Numbered from the stretch's first letter, positions 33,641 to 44,599 are shown. The stretch is DNA of 62,000 nt from Glandiceps talaboti (GCF_964340395.1 NC_135570.1:16095322-16157321); one strand, 5' to 3'. Made by a program: numbers and translations. Notes: a model not told the origin generated them from the letters alone.

Positions 33641-35300
33641 AGTGGCAGTAATGGTTCATGATACTACTTAGACATAAGTATATTTCACAGGTGGTTCATG
33701 ACACTACTTAGACATACGTATATTTCACAGGTGGTTGATGATACTACATCTCCCATATTGGTGTCTGATGAAAATTTCATTACTGGTGTGATAAATATTG
33801 TTAATAAGTTTAGTACTGTGGCAGGCCTAACTCTAAATGTTGGCAAAACTGAAGGTTTGTGGATCAGTTCCTGGAAAACACTGTGATATGACTTGTATGG
33901 TGGTACAAAGTGAGCAACCAATTAAATCACTTGGGACATACTTTTCAACTGATCCCATTAATAAGGGGATAAGCAGTGCCATTGATAAGAAAATATCAAT
34001 TGAAAATATATAATATCAATGAGAAACTTGGCAGTTCACTTTGTGTGGCCAAATAGTCCTTAGCAGCTGAAAAGATAACATACCTCCTCAATGTGTGTTT
34101 CATATCAGAATCTCTTTTAAGGTGCCCTGAAAAATTATTTTAACAATTTTTTTTGGACTTCTAAACCTGACAAAACAAATCTTTGTAGAAGACATGTACC
34201 CCTCAAATACATAACGCTATGTGACTGAATGGAGACCTGATTTTAACCCTCGTGACGTGTCGTTGATATCCACGACGTAGCACTTCCGCACTCTCCACTA
34301 CGTCGTTGATATCAACTACAACAGGGTAATTTGCATATGCTGTCAATAAAGTGACGTTGTAATGGGTTTATCGCTGTCCCACCCTTATACCCATAATAAG
34401 TAATGATGTACACAATGTTATCTTATTAAATATTAAATTATTCAGACGGGAAACAGTCATGTGTTCGATTTTTCTCACTTTTTGCCACTGAATGCAAATA
34501 GTGCCTACTTAGTAATGCCTAATATGGCAGCCGCTATAGATATGTATGTTGACCTTCAACATTATGTTAATATATTGAACAAAGTAAATCCGGAAGACAG
34601 AGTTTTTCGCTCAACTATTTCTAGACAGTGGTAGCGATGATGAAGAATTTTACGTTTTTGAGGGAGTAAATTTTGTCCTCCTAGAACGTATCGAAAACCC
34701 TCCTATAACTTCAACTTTTGGACTGACGTCGTCAATGGCTGGTCCCGCAATTGCGCGATCCTGCCGATGACAAACCACAGATGCCAATGCCGTATGATTA
34801 CTACTACGTGTTGGTTTACATGAACTGATAAAGACGTTATGGCAGGATCATGTGGCAGGATCTACATCGTTGTCTTTCGTCAATGAAGTGTTAGATATAA
34901 TCGTCTGTGAGACGTATCGTTATGCTGTTATCTATAGACTTACATGTATGCAGTATTTGTAAATGCAAATTTTCCACATGCTTTTTTGACCAAAAACGTG
35001 TGTTTTATACCAATTTTCCCCAATTTCTTGGTAAAGTTACTGACCATACATTCATGTAAATTAAAATTCAAAATTTTATCATTATTGATATACTTGTAGA
35101 TGAGACCATATCCCACCTGTTTTGGTGTAAAATGATCACTATCAAAACATTGTGTACAACTGTGTGCAACCTAAAAAGTCCTTGGCCTAGGGGGTCATTA
35201 GCATGGAAAGTCTATGGCATCTTAAGGGTTAAAGAAATTGGTAACAACTAATAAATACTACTAAGTGTGATATTTTACACCATGGTGTAAATTTATATAG
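33641..35300 (+). mobile_element. LINE reverse-transcriptase remnant, split by a piggyBac-like element
   Basis: From 33,726 the frame reads VVDDTTSPILVS, then NKFSTVAGLTLNVGKTEGLW: the catalytic Asp-Asp box followed by the 'N..KTE' motif of LINE reverse transcriptases (L1-like order). Further pieces (IKSLGTYFS near 33,925) extend to 34,246. At 35,229 the sequence resumes with AAAGAAATTGGTAAC, so the LINE is interrupted at a TTAA. A 36-bp segment just before and including the DD box (33,645-33,735) is in two to three tandem copies. No intact frame. Confidence 0.65.
34247..35228 (+). mobile_element. piggyBac-like element, TTAA target duplication
   Basis: 982 bp flanked by TTAA (34,243-34,246 and 35,229-35,232). 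It starts CCCTCGTGACG and its far end, complemented, starts CCCTTAAGATG. TTAA duplication plus CCCT ends is the hallmark of piggyBac elements. Subterminal GTCGTTGATATC occurs twice near the left end (about 34,259-34,320). One frame near 34,610-34,680 gives FLDSGSDDEEFYVFEG, an acidic segment resembling piggyBac transposase N-termini. The catalytic part is missing. Confidence 0.65.
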
Positions 35301-35369
35301 ATGGAAAATTATACAAAACAATAAGTGCATCACTTGTAATGACATGAAAACGACCTTTCCAATATGTTT

Positions 35370-35515
35370 GGGTTTGGTTGTGTTGCTTGTCATATTGGCA
35401 TAAATTTTTCATTTGCCAATTCATTCCTGTTGTTACTTTTGCAATGTGCAATACCATTTGGCAGGTGCTATTGGCGTGGTCTTGTTGCAAGGCAGATAAG
35501 TATATTTTTTCTTGT
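35370..35515 (+). repeat. Fragment of the TTTGACCAAAA family
   Basis: TTTGCAATGTGCAATACCATTT and TGGCGTGGTCTTGTTGCAAGG match the copies at 45.5 and 51.6 kb. Confidence 0.6.
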
Positions 35516-35582
35516 GCAAAATCCTAACTAGAGGCTGAAATTTTTTTAAAACACAAATCAATCAAACACTTTAAGCACTTAC

Positions 35583-35725
35583 CCAAAAGAATACACATCA
35601 GATGCTTTAGAGATCGGAAGGTCATTGTCAAGGCCTTTTTAATAGTTGTTATTTTGGGTGAGGTAATCAATCCTGGTGATAAGTAACACAGCCAGCCTTC
35701 AGGTACATGTACAAAATTAGCACGT
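35583..35725 (-). CDS. KSR-like kinase exon (activation/APE region), frameshifted
   Basis: 143-bp exon, acceptor CATTCCATGCAG and donor GTAAGTGC. Translation begins RANFVHVPEGWLCYLSP and, after a one-base shift in a run of five A (plus-strand TTTTT near 35,637), reads DNDLPISKASDVYSFG up to the donor. From memory of vertebrate KSR1/2, the residues RR....WLCYLAPE and LPFSKAADVYAFG align with the same spacing. KSR proteins are RAF-related scaffolding pseudokinases of the MAPK pathway. Oddities: Gly replaces the APE Glu, and the frameshift. Either could be a sequencing artefact or decay. Exons for the rest of the kinase domain were not found. Confidence 0.65.
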
Positions 35726-36080
35726 CTGCATGGAATGAGACAAATCATTAGAATTATTGTGAAGTATTTGTTGTAACAAATAGAAGATAAAAAACACAGT
35801 CATGACACCAAACTTTAATTTCCATGAGTTTTCAGCAGTTTACAGAAATTTCATTGTCAAAAGGATATCCAGGAATGGTTTGAAATTTCAGGATGATTAC
35901 TTTCTCAACTAATGCACAAAGCCTGAATGAGTTACCAGAATGTTAGAAACCCAAGTGTGTGGCAAAAATATTATATTCCTTGGTATCAGGTTTATGCATA
36001 GCATTTAGATATGTCTCACATGACCATGGATTGTAAAAAACAACTAAACAATTATGCATATTTGAAAGCAGTGCACTTAC

Positions 36081-36138
36081 CTTGGCCTTATTTGAATTAC
36101 TTCACTATAGAGATGTCTGTTAGGATAGGGTGCAATAT
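36081..36138 (-). CDS. Exon joined in phase to the KSR-like exon
   Basis: 58 bp with acceptor TCTGTAATCTTTCCCAG and donor GTAAGTGC. Only one frame is open: IAPYPNRHLYSEVIQIRP plus two bases (AG) that join the A at the start of 35,725 to give Arg, so the RR before ANF is completed across the intron. The previous exon must end in phase 1. The DFG-containing segment expected just upstream in KSR is not visible, so this part is divergent or alternatively spliced. Confidence 0.6.
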
Positions 36139-36173
36139 CTGGGAAAGATTACAGACAAACGTGTTTAAGTTAC

Positions 36174-36246
36174 ATACATGCATACATACATACATACATA
36201 CATACATACATGCATGCATGCATGCATACATACATACATACATACA

Positions 36247-36278
<32 letters not shown>

Positions 36279-36405
36279 CATACATACATACATATACATA
36301 CATACATACATACATGTACATACACACATACATGTACATACATACATACATGTACATACATACATACATGTACATACACACATACATGTACATACAGACA
36401 GACAG
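36174..36405. repeat. (CATA)n/(CATG)n microsatellite
   Basis: About 230 bp of CATA with CATG and TACA variants, inside an intron of the minus-strand gene. Long open frames in several phases are by-products. Confidence 0.95.
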
Positions 36406-36488
36406 AGGAAACAAATGGCATCATAACAACATCTGTTTTCAAGGATGGCATGAGTGGCAAGTATATATGACTTAGTGTATAACATTAC

Positions 36489-36512
36489 CAGAGCTGATAT
36501 TCATAACTAACA
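36489..36512 (-). CDS. Candidate 24-bp micro-exon
   Basis: Acceptor TATATTTTACAG and donor GTAATGTT bracket 24 bases. One phase (start and end phase 1) is open and would feed the exon at 36,138 correctly (G + AT = Asp). Such short matches arise often by chance. Confidence 0.25.
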
Positions 36513-36697
36513 CTGTAAAATATATTGCACAGTGCTGTAAAAGAGGCTAAAAGGAATTTGCAAAAATTTACGACTCATTATGTGAGGGGGATGAGCAGTC
36601 ATTGGGCCATCAAAATTCTGACAGTCTGAAAGTCTTGAAAAGTGTTGCTCTTTGTTTATTTTTTTTTGAACCAAATTAAACTTCAGAATTAAGTCAT

Positions 36698-36904
36698 TTA
36701 ATACCAAGTACACATCCGCAAAATATCTTTCAGCTTTTCCATGAAAAAACACACTTCATAGCCAGATAATATGAACTTCATAGTATAATTGTCTCTCAAT
36801 TCTGGTATTTCAATACCATATTCAATCATTGTAAGACTATAAGTTATGTCTATGGTTTGATATCTTTTACCTCTAAATGGCCTCCTATGTTGTCTTATTT
36901 TCAA
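36698..36904 (-). other. Open frame of unknown origin
   Basis: 68 codons with ordinary protein-like composition (RYQTIDITYSLTMIEYGIEI, then PELRDNYTMKFILSGYEV). No family recognised, and no convincing splice sites at its ends. It could be a decayed TE fragment or an exon. Confidence 0.25.
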
Positions 36905-37187
36905 AAAGGTTTCATCTTAGCAATCACGGTGATAATTGTCTTTCTCCCAAAACAAGATGGAAGGTGGCTGGCTAAGTACCTCCCTATATACTATAAGGTT
37001 AGAACTCATTATGAGACACCTCCTTATGCATGTGAAATCCACATCCTTTGTAAAGTAATCTCTTTGGACTGTTATTGTAATTGGTTATCAATGTTATTTT
37101 TAACTACATATATGTTTATACCTCAAAGAAATTTGGGGGTTCAATGTCTTGATTTCTCCAATAAAGTTAGAACAGTATTTGGCAGCC

Positions 37188-37285
37188 ACAACAATGAACC
37201 CATGGGGGATGGCCCTCACTAGACTTCTTGGGAGACAAATGTTTAATACTTAAAGAACTATCCAGTATAATAAAGATTATTAAGA
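37188..37285 (+). mobile_element. SINE copy 3, 3' end only
   Basis: AATGAACCCATGGGGGATGG, GCCCTCACTAGACTTCTTGG and TTAAAGAACTATCCAGTATA match the complement of 15,150-15,245. It is inverted relative to the other two copies and lacks the tRNA head. Confidence 0.8.
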
Positions 37286-37685
37286 TATTGGATTCTAAAA
37301 TGACAAAAATTTGATATCATTTTGACCTCAACTTCAAAAATCTAACTGATCTCAAATTTTAAAATTCATTTTAACAGAATAGGGAGAGTTTTCTTCCAAA
37401 AATGTAACAGCAAAATTGTAAGATGTTTACTCCTGGTGTGTATTCAAAGTTAAGTATGGGTTGTACATTAAGTCTTATTTACTCTTGAATGGTAATCTTA
37501 CCTTGATTTTTTATTTCTTTTTCCTGTCCAGTATACCTGACAACAACAAAAAAGATACACTCAGTGTCAAAACACATTTAGTCATATTCCCCAAATATCT
37601 GAAATCACAACCTGGTCTTACCATCATAAATTGCAGATGCTATGGGATAAAATTGGTCGCCATATTTGATGACTTCAGGGTTTAA
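37286..37685. other. No gene recognised
   Basis: AT-rich; one plus-strand frame (37,461-37,685) without known motif runs into the satellite. Confidence 0.4.
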
Positions 37686-38125
37686 TCCAGTGACTACTTC
37701 AGGGTTTGAATTTAGATGTGGGCTTTGGGTCCAGTGACTACTTCAGGGTTTGAATTTACCAGTGGTCTTTGGGTCCAGTGACTACTTCAGGGTTTGAATT
37801 TAGATGTGGGCTTTGGGTCCAGTGACTACTTCAGGGTTTGAATTTAGATGTGGGCTTTGGGTCCAGTGACTACTTCAGGGTTTGAATTTACCAGTGGTCT
37901 TGTAGTCGAGTGACTACTTCAGGGTTTGAATTTAGAAGTGGGCTTTGGGTCCAGTGACTACTTCAGGGTTTGAATTTAGAAGTGGGCTTTGGGTCCAGTG
38001 ACTACTTCAGGGTTTGAATTTAGAAGCGGGCTTTGGGTCCAGTGACTACTTCAGGGTTTGAATTTACCAGTGGGCTTTGGGTCCAGTGACTACTTCAGGG
38101 TTTGAATTTACCAGTGGTCTTGGAG
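37686..38125. repeat. 44-bp tandem repeat, 10 copies
   Basis: Unit starts TCCAGTGACTACTTCAGGGT. Two main variants alternate irregularly: TTTAGATGTGGGCTTTGGG and TTTACCAGTGGTCTTTGGG. Confidence 0.95.
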
Positions 38126-38395
38126 TCCAGTGGTCACTGAATTTACTTTTGAATCATTTCCAATTCATGGCAGTGCACCATGGACCACTTATTGCTTAAT
38201 ATAAACCATGACAGAATTAAGCTGCAGTTTTGGCAAAAAAAGTATGAAGAATTTTGATTCATTTTCATATCACAGAGGAAGCTAGCTACATGAAATTATA
38301 ATTCAGATATTTTGGAAATCCTAGATCACGACAATTTAAATATCTAATATGTGTGCGAAATTTGAACAAAATGGTGGCCATCTTTGAATACTTTG

Positions 38396-38950
38396 ATCAA
38401 TGCAATGTTCAATGGTTTAATGGTTATTATCTTTGTGCAAACTTTCAACAAAATTCTGGCTACTATTGATAACCCTTCCTCCATCAATGCTTCTGTGCCT
38501 CAGGGATTCATATTTGGGCCACTACTGTTCTCTATATTCACTGATGATCTCGTACATGTGTGTGAGAACAAACTCTACCTGTATGCTGACAATTCAACAT
38601 TGTATGTTCTCATACACTCACCAAAGCACAGCAATGCAGTCACAGCTAGTCTCAAGAGAGATCATGACAAGGTGAAAGCTTGGGCTGACAGATGGAAGGT
38701 CAACTTTTAGCCAACTAAGTGTAAGTCGATGATAATATTAAGAAAGCGAACCCCATCCACATTGAATCTGTTCTTTGGAGACTGTCAGCTAGCTGCGAAG
38801 GTCAAGCTTGAAATTCTAGGTGTAATCATCGACAGCAAGCTTGATTGGTCCAAGCACATCTCCTCCATTACCACCACAGCTGGACAGAAACTTGGTGCTT
38901 TGAGAAAAGTATCGTGATACTTTGGGAAAGCGTACGTCATACTTTACAGG
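38396..38950 (+). mobile_element. LINE reverse-transcriptase fragment, catalytic Asp lost
   Basis: One frame, with one internal stop at about 38,708, covers the RT palm: SVPQGFIFGPLLFSIFTDDL, then LYLYADNSTLYVL, then AWADRWKVNF and KLEILGVIIDSKLDWSKHI, ending GALRKVS and KAYVILYRS. The YADD catalytic box reads YADN here. Organisation fits a CR1/Jockey/RTE-type LINE; 5' and 3' ends are missing. Confidence 0.85.
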
Positions 38951-39145
38951 TCAGATGACCTTTAGTTATGATTGACAGGTCATTTCGACCACAAATTCAA
39001 ACTGTGAAGTGAAATTTCATCAGTTTTAGTAGATTTACTTTTAGTCTAAGGCCATACATATGTAAATTAGCAGTTTCCTATATAAGTGGAAAAGTTCAGA
39101 GCCTCGACAAACAGATTTTGCCAGTCTGTTCCAGGTGTAGCTTGT

Positions 39146-39262
39146 TGGATACTACTAGTGAAAGTAGACTTTGCGTGGTCTAATGGTCGGATACTAGTGA
39201 AAGTAGACTTTGCGTGTTATACTGGTCGGATACTAGTGAAACTAGACTTTGCATGGTCCACC
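39146..39262 (+). repeat. 39-bp tandem repeat, 3 copies
   Basis: Unit contains GGATACTAGTGAAAGTAGAC. It is preceded by a TATA-like TATATAAG (39,081), so the stretch could be a remnant LTR or promoter, but no second LTR was found. Confidence 0.85.
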
Positions 39263-39915
39263 CCGTAGGTAGTTCGGCGAATGTCAGAGATATAGAGAGA
39301 TAATTTCCCCCCTTACTTCAACCCATTTGGCTGTTGATAAGTGCAGCAACCGTGATCTGTTCAACTCTACTTGAACTTGAAGAATATAAAGTCAAATGTT
39401 TCATTTGAGATATTCTTCTCCAGCATATTTTCTGGCGATCTTTGTGTTGTTAACCCCATACCATAGATTCCCCTCCCCAATTCCTGAATCATCGAACCAG
39501 CGAGACATCGTAAGAAGATCACATCTACAATGCTACAGCAGAAGACAATGCTCAACTTTATTTAGTTGGTGCTGGCCGAAGTTCGACAATTAATCAATGG
39601 AAGTCAGTTACCACCTGGCGGCAGCTACTACTATATTTAAGTTGATTCCCCTCCCTTACCCTTTAACCTACAGAATTTGACCCAAGCGTCAAATAACCAA
39701 AATAAACACAGAACACGGAACACAATTAAACAACACCCAAACGAAAAGATTGTTACACATATGTAGTAAATGAGCATGTAATTGTAACAAGTACACAGAC
39801 CCGCATGTACTAGTAGAAACCTCCCATACAGATCTCTTTGCTTCACAAATTTCAAAAAGTACTATCTTACTGTAAACAGGGTAGCAAGCATTGAGAAATT
39901 TTAATGAATACTAAC
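39263..39915. other. No gene recognised
   Basis: A 62-codon minus-strand frame (39,367-39,555) has no known motif. Confidence 0.35.
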
Positions 39916-39980
39916 CTGTGTTTGATACTGTGTGACAGTCCCATTGGTGATTGGGGTGTGACTTGATGCAGGCAATGAGT
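39916..39980 (-). CDS. Probable exon (65 bp), product unknown
   Basis: Acceptor GTGTTTTGACTTTCAG and donor GTTAGTATTC. All three phases are open. The phase starting TCATTG gives SLPASSHTPITNGTVTQYQT, a Ser/Thr-rich linker-like text, but it does not join directly to the exon at 42,005, which ends in phase 0. An intervening exon or another phase is needed. Confidence 0.45.
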
Positions 39981-42004
39981 CTGAAAGTCAAAACACAAAA
40001 TGATAAACACAACTTGACAGCCAATAATAAATCTAAACTATCCCAATAGTTTAAAGAAAAGGTTAATCCTGCTAATAAATTTAAAAGTTACACATATCAA
40101 AATGCTATCAAGTCATGTTGTAAGTAAAATCAGATGTGAGGGCTCAGTATACCCTTGTTACATTGCTAAGGGTGACCTTTTTTTAGCTTCTCATCTCAAG
40201 TGGAATAGTCAGGCAGGGCGGGCGGGCGATTGGGCGAAATGAAAAAAAAAGGGGCAAGGAAAAAAATCTATTTTTTCAGTTCTATTCTCTGTCCTTTCTG
40301 TCCTATCAGTCTCTCTACAACTTCTTTTCTCTTTTATTGAATTCCTTGAAACAGGTCTCTTTCCTTCATTTTAGCAAGGTTCACAGTCCATAGAACAATT
40401 TTGTAAGGAGATGAATACTTATCATCCTGATGGGTGTATATCTGTAGCCATGAACTATTGTATGATTTTATCAGGAGTACTAATACATTCGTTCTATTAA
40501 TCAAAGTGGCATTGACATCGCTAGCAAGTTTTTCAAGTTATCCAATATGAACTTTAGTATGTAATTTTTGATCCACGTGATTGTCATCAGTGTGATACAG
40601 GAAATTTCATTTTTATAAATCATTACTTCTATGAAAGATCTTTTCAGTGTGAACTTGTCAAAATAATCCACCAGATAACACGTAAACATTTCTAGAACTC
40701 AGTATTCCTTTGGGATTTACTGTATAAAAGTAATAATGTAAACATTGGTAACATGCAATGCAAGTCTTGGTTGACCTTGCAGTACAGTATACATTACTTG
40801 TAAGTGTTGTTACTAATGTTAGCAATAGGCAATCGCAAGACGTTGTTGCATAGTGTCGACACCGACAGATTTACATTCAAACATTCCAATGCTGAAACTA
40901 TTTAAATGACCAGCTATCACTGCTCCTTTTTGAGTCATTTTGTACAATTTTTGTAAGATTCATGCATAAAACCTGTGCTTATGAAATGTAAATTGTAACA
41001 AACATCGTGAGCCTATGCTACGTGAAGCTGTGGATAATTTCATTTATTGCACATGCCCAATGGACAAAGAATGTCTTCCAAAGTCATGTATGTCATGGGT
41101 CATGAAACGCATTACCGTTACGGAGTCAGCCATTTCCCTGATGATACAACTGATTTAAAGCTAAAAACTGGTCAAGAGATTGGTTTTTTTTGAGGAATGC
41201 AATATGTCTTGTACGAATTTTAAGCATAATTTTGAAAATGATAGAAATATTCTGAGCTATTACATTGCAGCAAAATGTACCGGTTCAATAGGGAACTTGC
41301 AATCCAAACTGAACATGCTCAGATGCAAAGGACTATGGGATTATCTGTGGTTATCGTAATACACTAAAACCTTTTTATTCCACATATCTACTTTGCAAAC
41401 CTTGATTCACATGGCTATGATCAGGATTTTAACTCTCATTACACAAACCTATACAGGGACAGACAAGTTTATTATGCTATGCATACCAATACAGATATCA
41501 TAATACCCTTCTTTCCTTGTAAATACAACTCTGGCATGCAAGTCTACACATCCAACTTAGGGCATTTTAACTAAAATGTCTTTCAATTACAGTATTAACA
41601 CCTGGTATCTTAGACGGGTGTTAACATTAACTTTTATAGTTTTAACGTAACTTGTCTATAGTTTTAATGTGACTTGTCTAGTTTAAACTTAACTTGTCTA
41701 GTTTTTGAAATTTTTGTCTTATAAGCATAGGACAGTATGAGACAATGCATCTTGTACAATTTTACTTGACAAAAAATAAGCACTTTAATGATATGCTACA
41801 AAGTGGAGTCTCATTGCAGATAGTAAAATTTTGCCTTATGCGTATCTGTACTTTACTATATGGTGCAAGGTCATGATCATGAAATTTTAAAATGATTACA
41901 GATCATAAACTTTTGTCTAATGAGCATCTCTCTGTAATATAATACTATGCTACAAAAAAAGTAAAGTGATGAAGTATTTCAGAATGTTACATAGATAAAC
42001 TTAC
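39981..42004 (-). other. Intron-like interval of the minus-strand gene
   Basis: No further exon supported. 41,355-41,690 is duplicated at 44,118-44,318 (GATTCAC.TGGCTATGATCA, TTAACACCTGGTATCT). 41,630-41,710 has three diverged copies of AGTTTTAACGTAACTTGTCT. Confidence 0.45.
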
Positions 42005-42125
42005 ATTTCTCTCAAGATTAGACAAAGCACCATCTGACTCTCGGTTGTGTACATCATGTCCATAGTTGTCTGTATTCAGAGCGTTGTCTTGCTCACTAAT
42101 CGAATCTTGGGTTTCATTGGCATCT
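42005..42125 (-). CDS. Exon of unknown acidic protein
   Basis: 121 bp, acceptor GGCTATTTCAG, donor GTAAGTTT. The upstream exon leaves CA, completed by the first A to Gln. It then reads DANETQDSISEQDNALNTDN followed by YGHDVHNRESDGALSNLERN and ends in phase 0. Acidic, Asn/Gln/Ser-rich and probably disordered. No domain recognised. Confidence 0.65.
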
Positions 42126-42479
42126 CTGAAATAGCCAAAAAAAGAAGTTGACACTATTCAGTTAAAGTTGAGTAGTGGACATGAATAACAGAGCTATAAC
42201 TGTGTTCCTGTGTAAACTATGAAGAAATGGAGTTGAGGACACTTTCTATTCTTACCTGCTTTACTATGTATGTCCTAGCTAGTATGTATGTGATATGTGA
42301 TCTCTGGTCATTAATGGCGTCTGCAGAGGGTAAATTGACACTAAAATGACCACACATGGTCTCAATGAGGTTTATTGGGTTAATATTGTTTACTTTCCAA
42401 CTGATAACCAACAAGATTAATTGTCTGCTGCAACTTAGCAAAACGGACAGTCAGTCAATTTCTACAGTACTTACTGTAG

Positions 42480-43109
42480 GCACATGGAACAGCCAGCATG
42501 TAACTGATTGATCGCTCGATCGATCGGTTGGTTGATTGATTTATTGATTGATTGATTGAATGATCAATTTTTGTGGAGCAATATAACTTATTTTGTGTGT
42601 GATATTGATCAATTCACTCATTGAGTTTTAAAACTATTTCTTTTTCTTTTCATTCGATCATGCATATGCTGGTAAGAAAGAGAACTAGTTTATGCATGAT
42701 CGAGTGATTGTCCAGTGTGATAATCTCCCAGCAGATGAGAGATAAAGCAAACTGTTAATGTAAGTGATCTCTCGCCAATTATAAGATAAGGGATGCTTTA
42801 ATTAAGATAAGATTAGAAGAATGGACAAGGCATCTTTATTTAGTCAATAAAGAAAAGAGAGAATTACATACAGCCTCAGACTTTCAGTGGTCTGATCTAT
42901 AGCTGAGAGCAAAGTAACCAGGGAAAGAAAAAGAAATAGTTTTAAAACTCAATGAGTGAATTGATCAATATCACACACAAAATAAGTTATATTGCTCCAC
43001 AAAAATTGATCATTCAATCAATCAATCATTCAACCAAATAATAAATCAATCAATCAATAAATCAACCGATTGATCGATCAATCAGTTACATGCACGCTGC
43101 TCCCTGTGC
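42480..43109. mobile_element. 630-bp foldback element with 165-180-bp inverted arms
   Basis: Left arm 42,480-42,650 and right arm 42,925-43,109 are inverted copies; the inner ~90 bp (TGTGGAGCAATATAACTTAT, TTGATCAATTCACTCATTGA) are perfect. The outer part contains GATT repeats of unequal length. Flanking TGTAG on both sides (42,475-42,479 and 43,110-43,114) is a possible 5-bp target duplication. The centre, with CATGCATGATCGA and TTGTCCAGTGTGATAATCTC, recurs at 56,860-57,070. Lies in an intron. Confidence 0.8.
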
Positions 43110-43343
43110 TGTAGGTTTGCCTGCAAGATTCTATACATCATTGTCAAGCTGGGAAGTAGGTCAAATGTCCCAGAATTCCATAGCTGTTTTACCAGGGTTC
43201 CCGACCAAACTATATTCAATGTTACAAAGGTTCAGAAACCTTTGCTAAAATGCTGCATCTAAAATGTAAATTTCATGACTTTCTTCCATCAACATGTGCA
43301 ACTTCTCTGTAAGAATCCTATGGTGATAATTATAGTAACTTAC

Positions 43344-43474
43344 TGATCTTTGCTGTGTCTTTGTCTGTTGGCAATACTATTGACTTCATCAGCTAAGTTA
43401 CCCTGGGATGAGGACTGCACTGAATCTATCTTCTTGACATTGCCTGCATCGTCATTCACTTCAACATTCCATTC
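43344..43474 (-). CDS. Exon of unknown acidic protein
   Basis: 131 bp with acceptor TTTATGGTGGTAG and donor GTAAGTTA. Starts in phase 0 directly after the exon at 47,188 and ends with CA in phase 2, fitting the exon at 42,125. Reads EWNVEVNDDAGNVKKIDSVQ, then SSSQGNLADEVNSIANRQRH. Hydrophilic; no domain recognised. Confidence 0.65.
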
Positions 43475-44295
43475 CTACCACCATAAACATGGAAAAACTC
43501 TTATTATGGGTTTCTTGCTGACAGAAACACCAGTCTCATTTGTACTTATATATAATTCCCAAATATTTTCTTCGTTCAGCCAAGGAAAATATGAGTAACC
43601 TAAGGGGCCCTTGTCACTTGAGGCGTGACAACCCTTAGAGGCCACGAATAGTTTACGGCTGAATGAAGAAAAATGTTGGGAATAATATGATTATACAATG
43701 TACCATTGCCAGTAAGATTGGGGAAAGTAAGGGCAATTTTGAACACAACAGAACCAATGACACAGACACTTGTTGTCATGACATAGAATGACCAAAGTAT
43801 ATATTCCATATTTTTTGTTCAGTTTGGTTCTTGCATGGTATAATTTATTCTTACATGAATGCTAAATGAACAATTTAAATTGTGAAATTTAGATTTGATT
43901 CAAAGTTCTCTTCTCATATTATTCCACTCCAGTCAGATGCTTCTATCACAGAACAATTGTGAACACAGCTGATGGCAGAATTTGCCTAAAATTATGTAAT
44001 CACAGAATTTTGTGTATCTATTTATCAATGCATAAGATCATCAGACTTCACATACTGGTAGGTATTTGTACATACTTAAGACAAACTATTTCCCCCAACA
44101 TTTCAAACTTCTAGATGGCATACGGTAAAACCTTTCTATTCCAAACATATACTTAGCAAACCTTGATTCACCTGGCTATGATCAGGATTTTAGCTCTCAT
44201 TGGCACGCAAGTCTACATGTCCAACTTGGGGCATTTTAACCGTGTCTTACAATATTAACACCTGGTATCTATTCTTAGACAGGATTTAATGTAAC
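43475..44295 (-). other. Intron; duplicated block at its right
   Basis: No coding evidence. CCTAAGGGGCCCTTGTCACT near 43,600 is not repeated elsewhere. The second copy of the 41.4-kb duplication starts at about 44,118. Confidence 0.4.
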
Positions 44296-44541
44296 TTGTA
44301 TAGTTTTAACGTAACTTTGACACGGTGGACAGGGAAGCTATTTAAAGATCTAAAACACATTCTCGATGAAGATGAGCTCCATATGGTAACAATACTGTTG
44401 ATGGATGTACAACTGCAAGTTAGATGCAGAAAGAGTACTGGAGAAACATTTATCATGAATGTAAAAGTACTTGGCTGTTTCACAATCAATGCTTCACATA
44501 TATTGCACTTTGGGGCAAAAGTGAACTTGAAGGTATTGTAA
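44296..44541 (+). mobile_element. LINE reverse-transcriptase fragment
   Basis: 81 open codons: KLFKDLKHILDEDELHMVTI and DVQLQVRCRKSTGETFIMN resemble the finger/palm region that precedes 'PQGD' in a group of LINE RTs. The PQGD box itself is corrupted. Fragment only. Confidence 0.5.
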
Positions 44542-44599
44542 TGGTAATCTTCATAGATAGTTTACAAAGAAGTTAATCTAAATTGTTCTACTCTTCAGT

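Noticed and set aside
38948-38982. AGGTCA..TGACCT plus a third AGGTCA as a nuclear-receptor element upstream of TATATAAG
   Set aside because: The palindrome overlaps the end of a LINE coding fragment and no gene starts downstream, so chance is the simpler reading.
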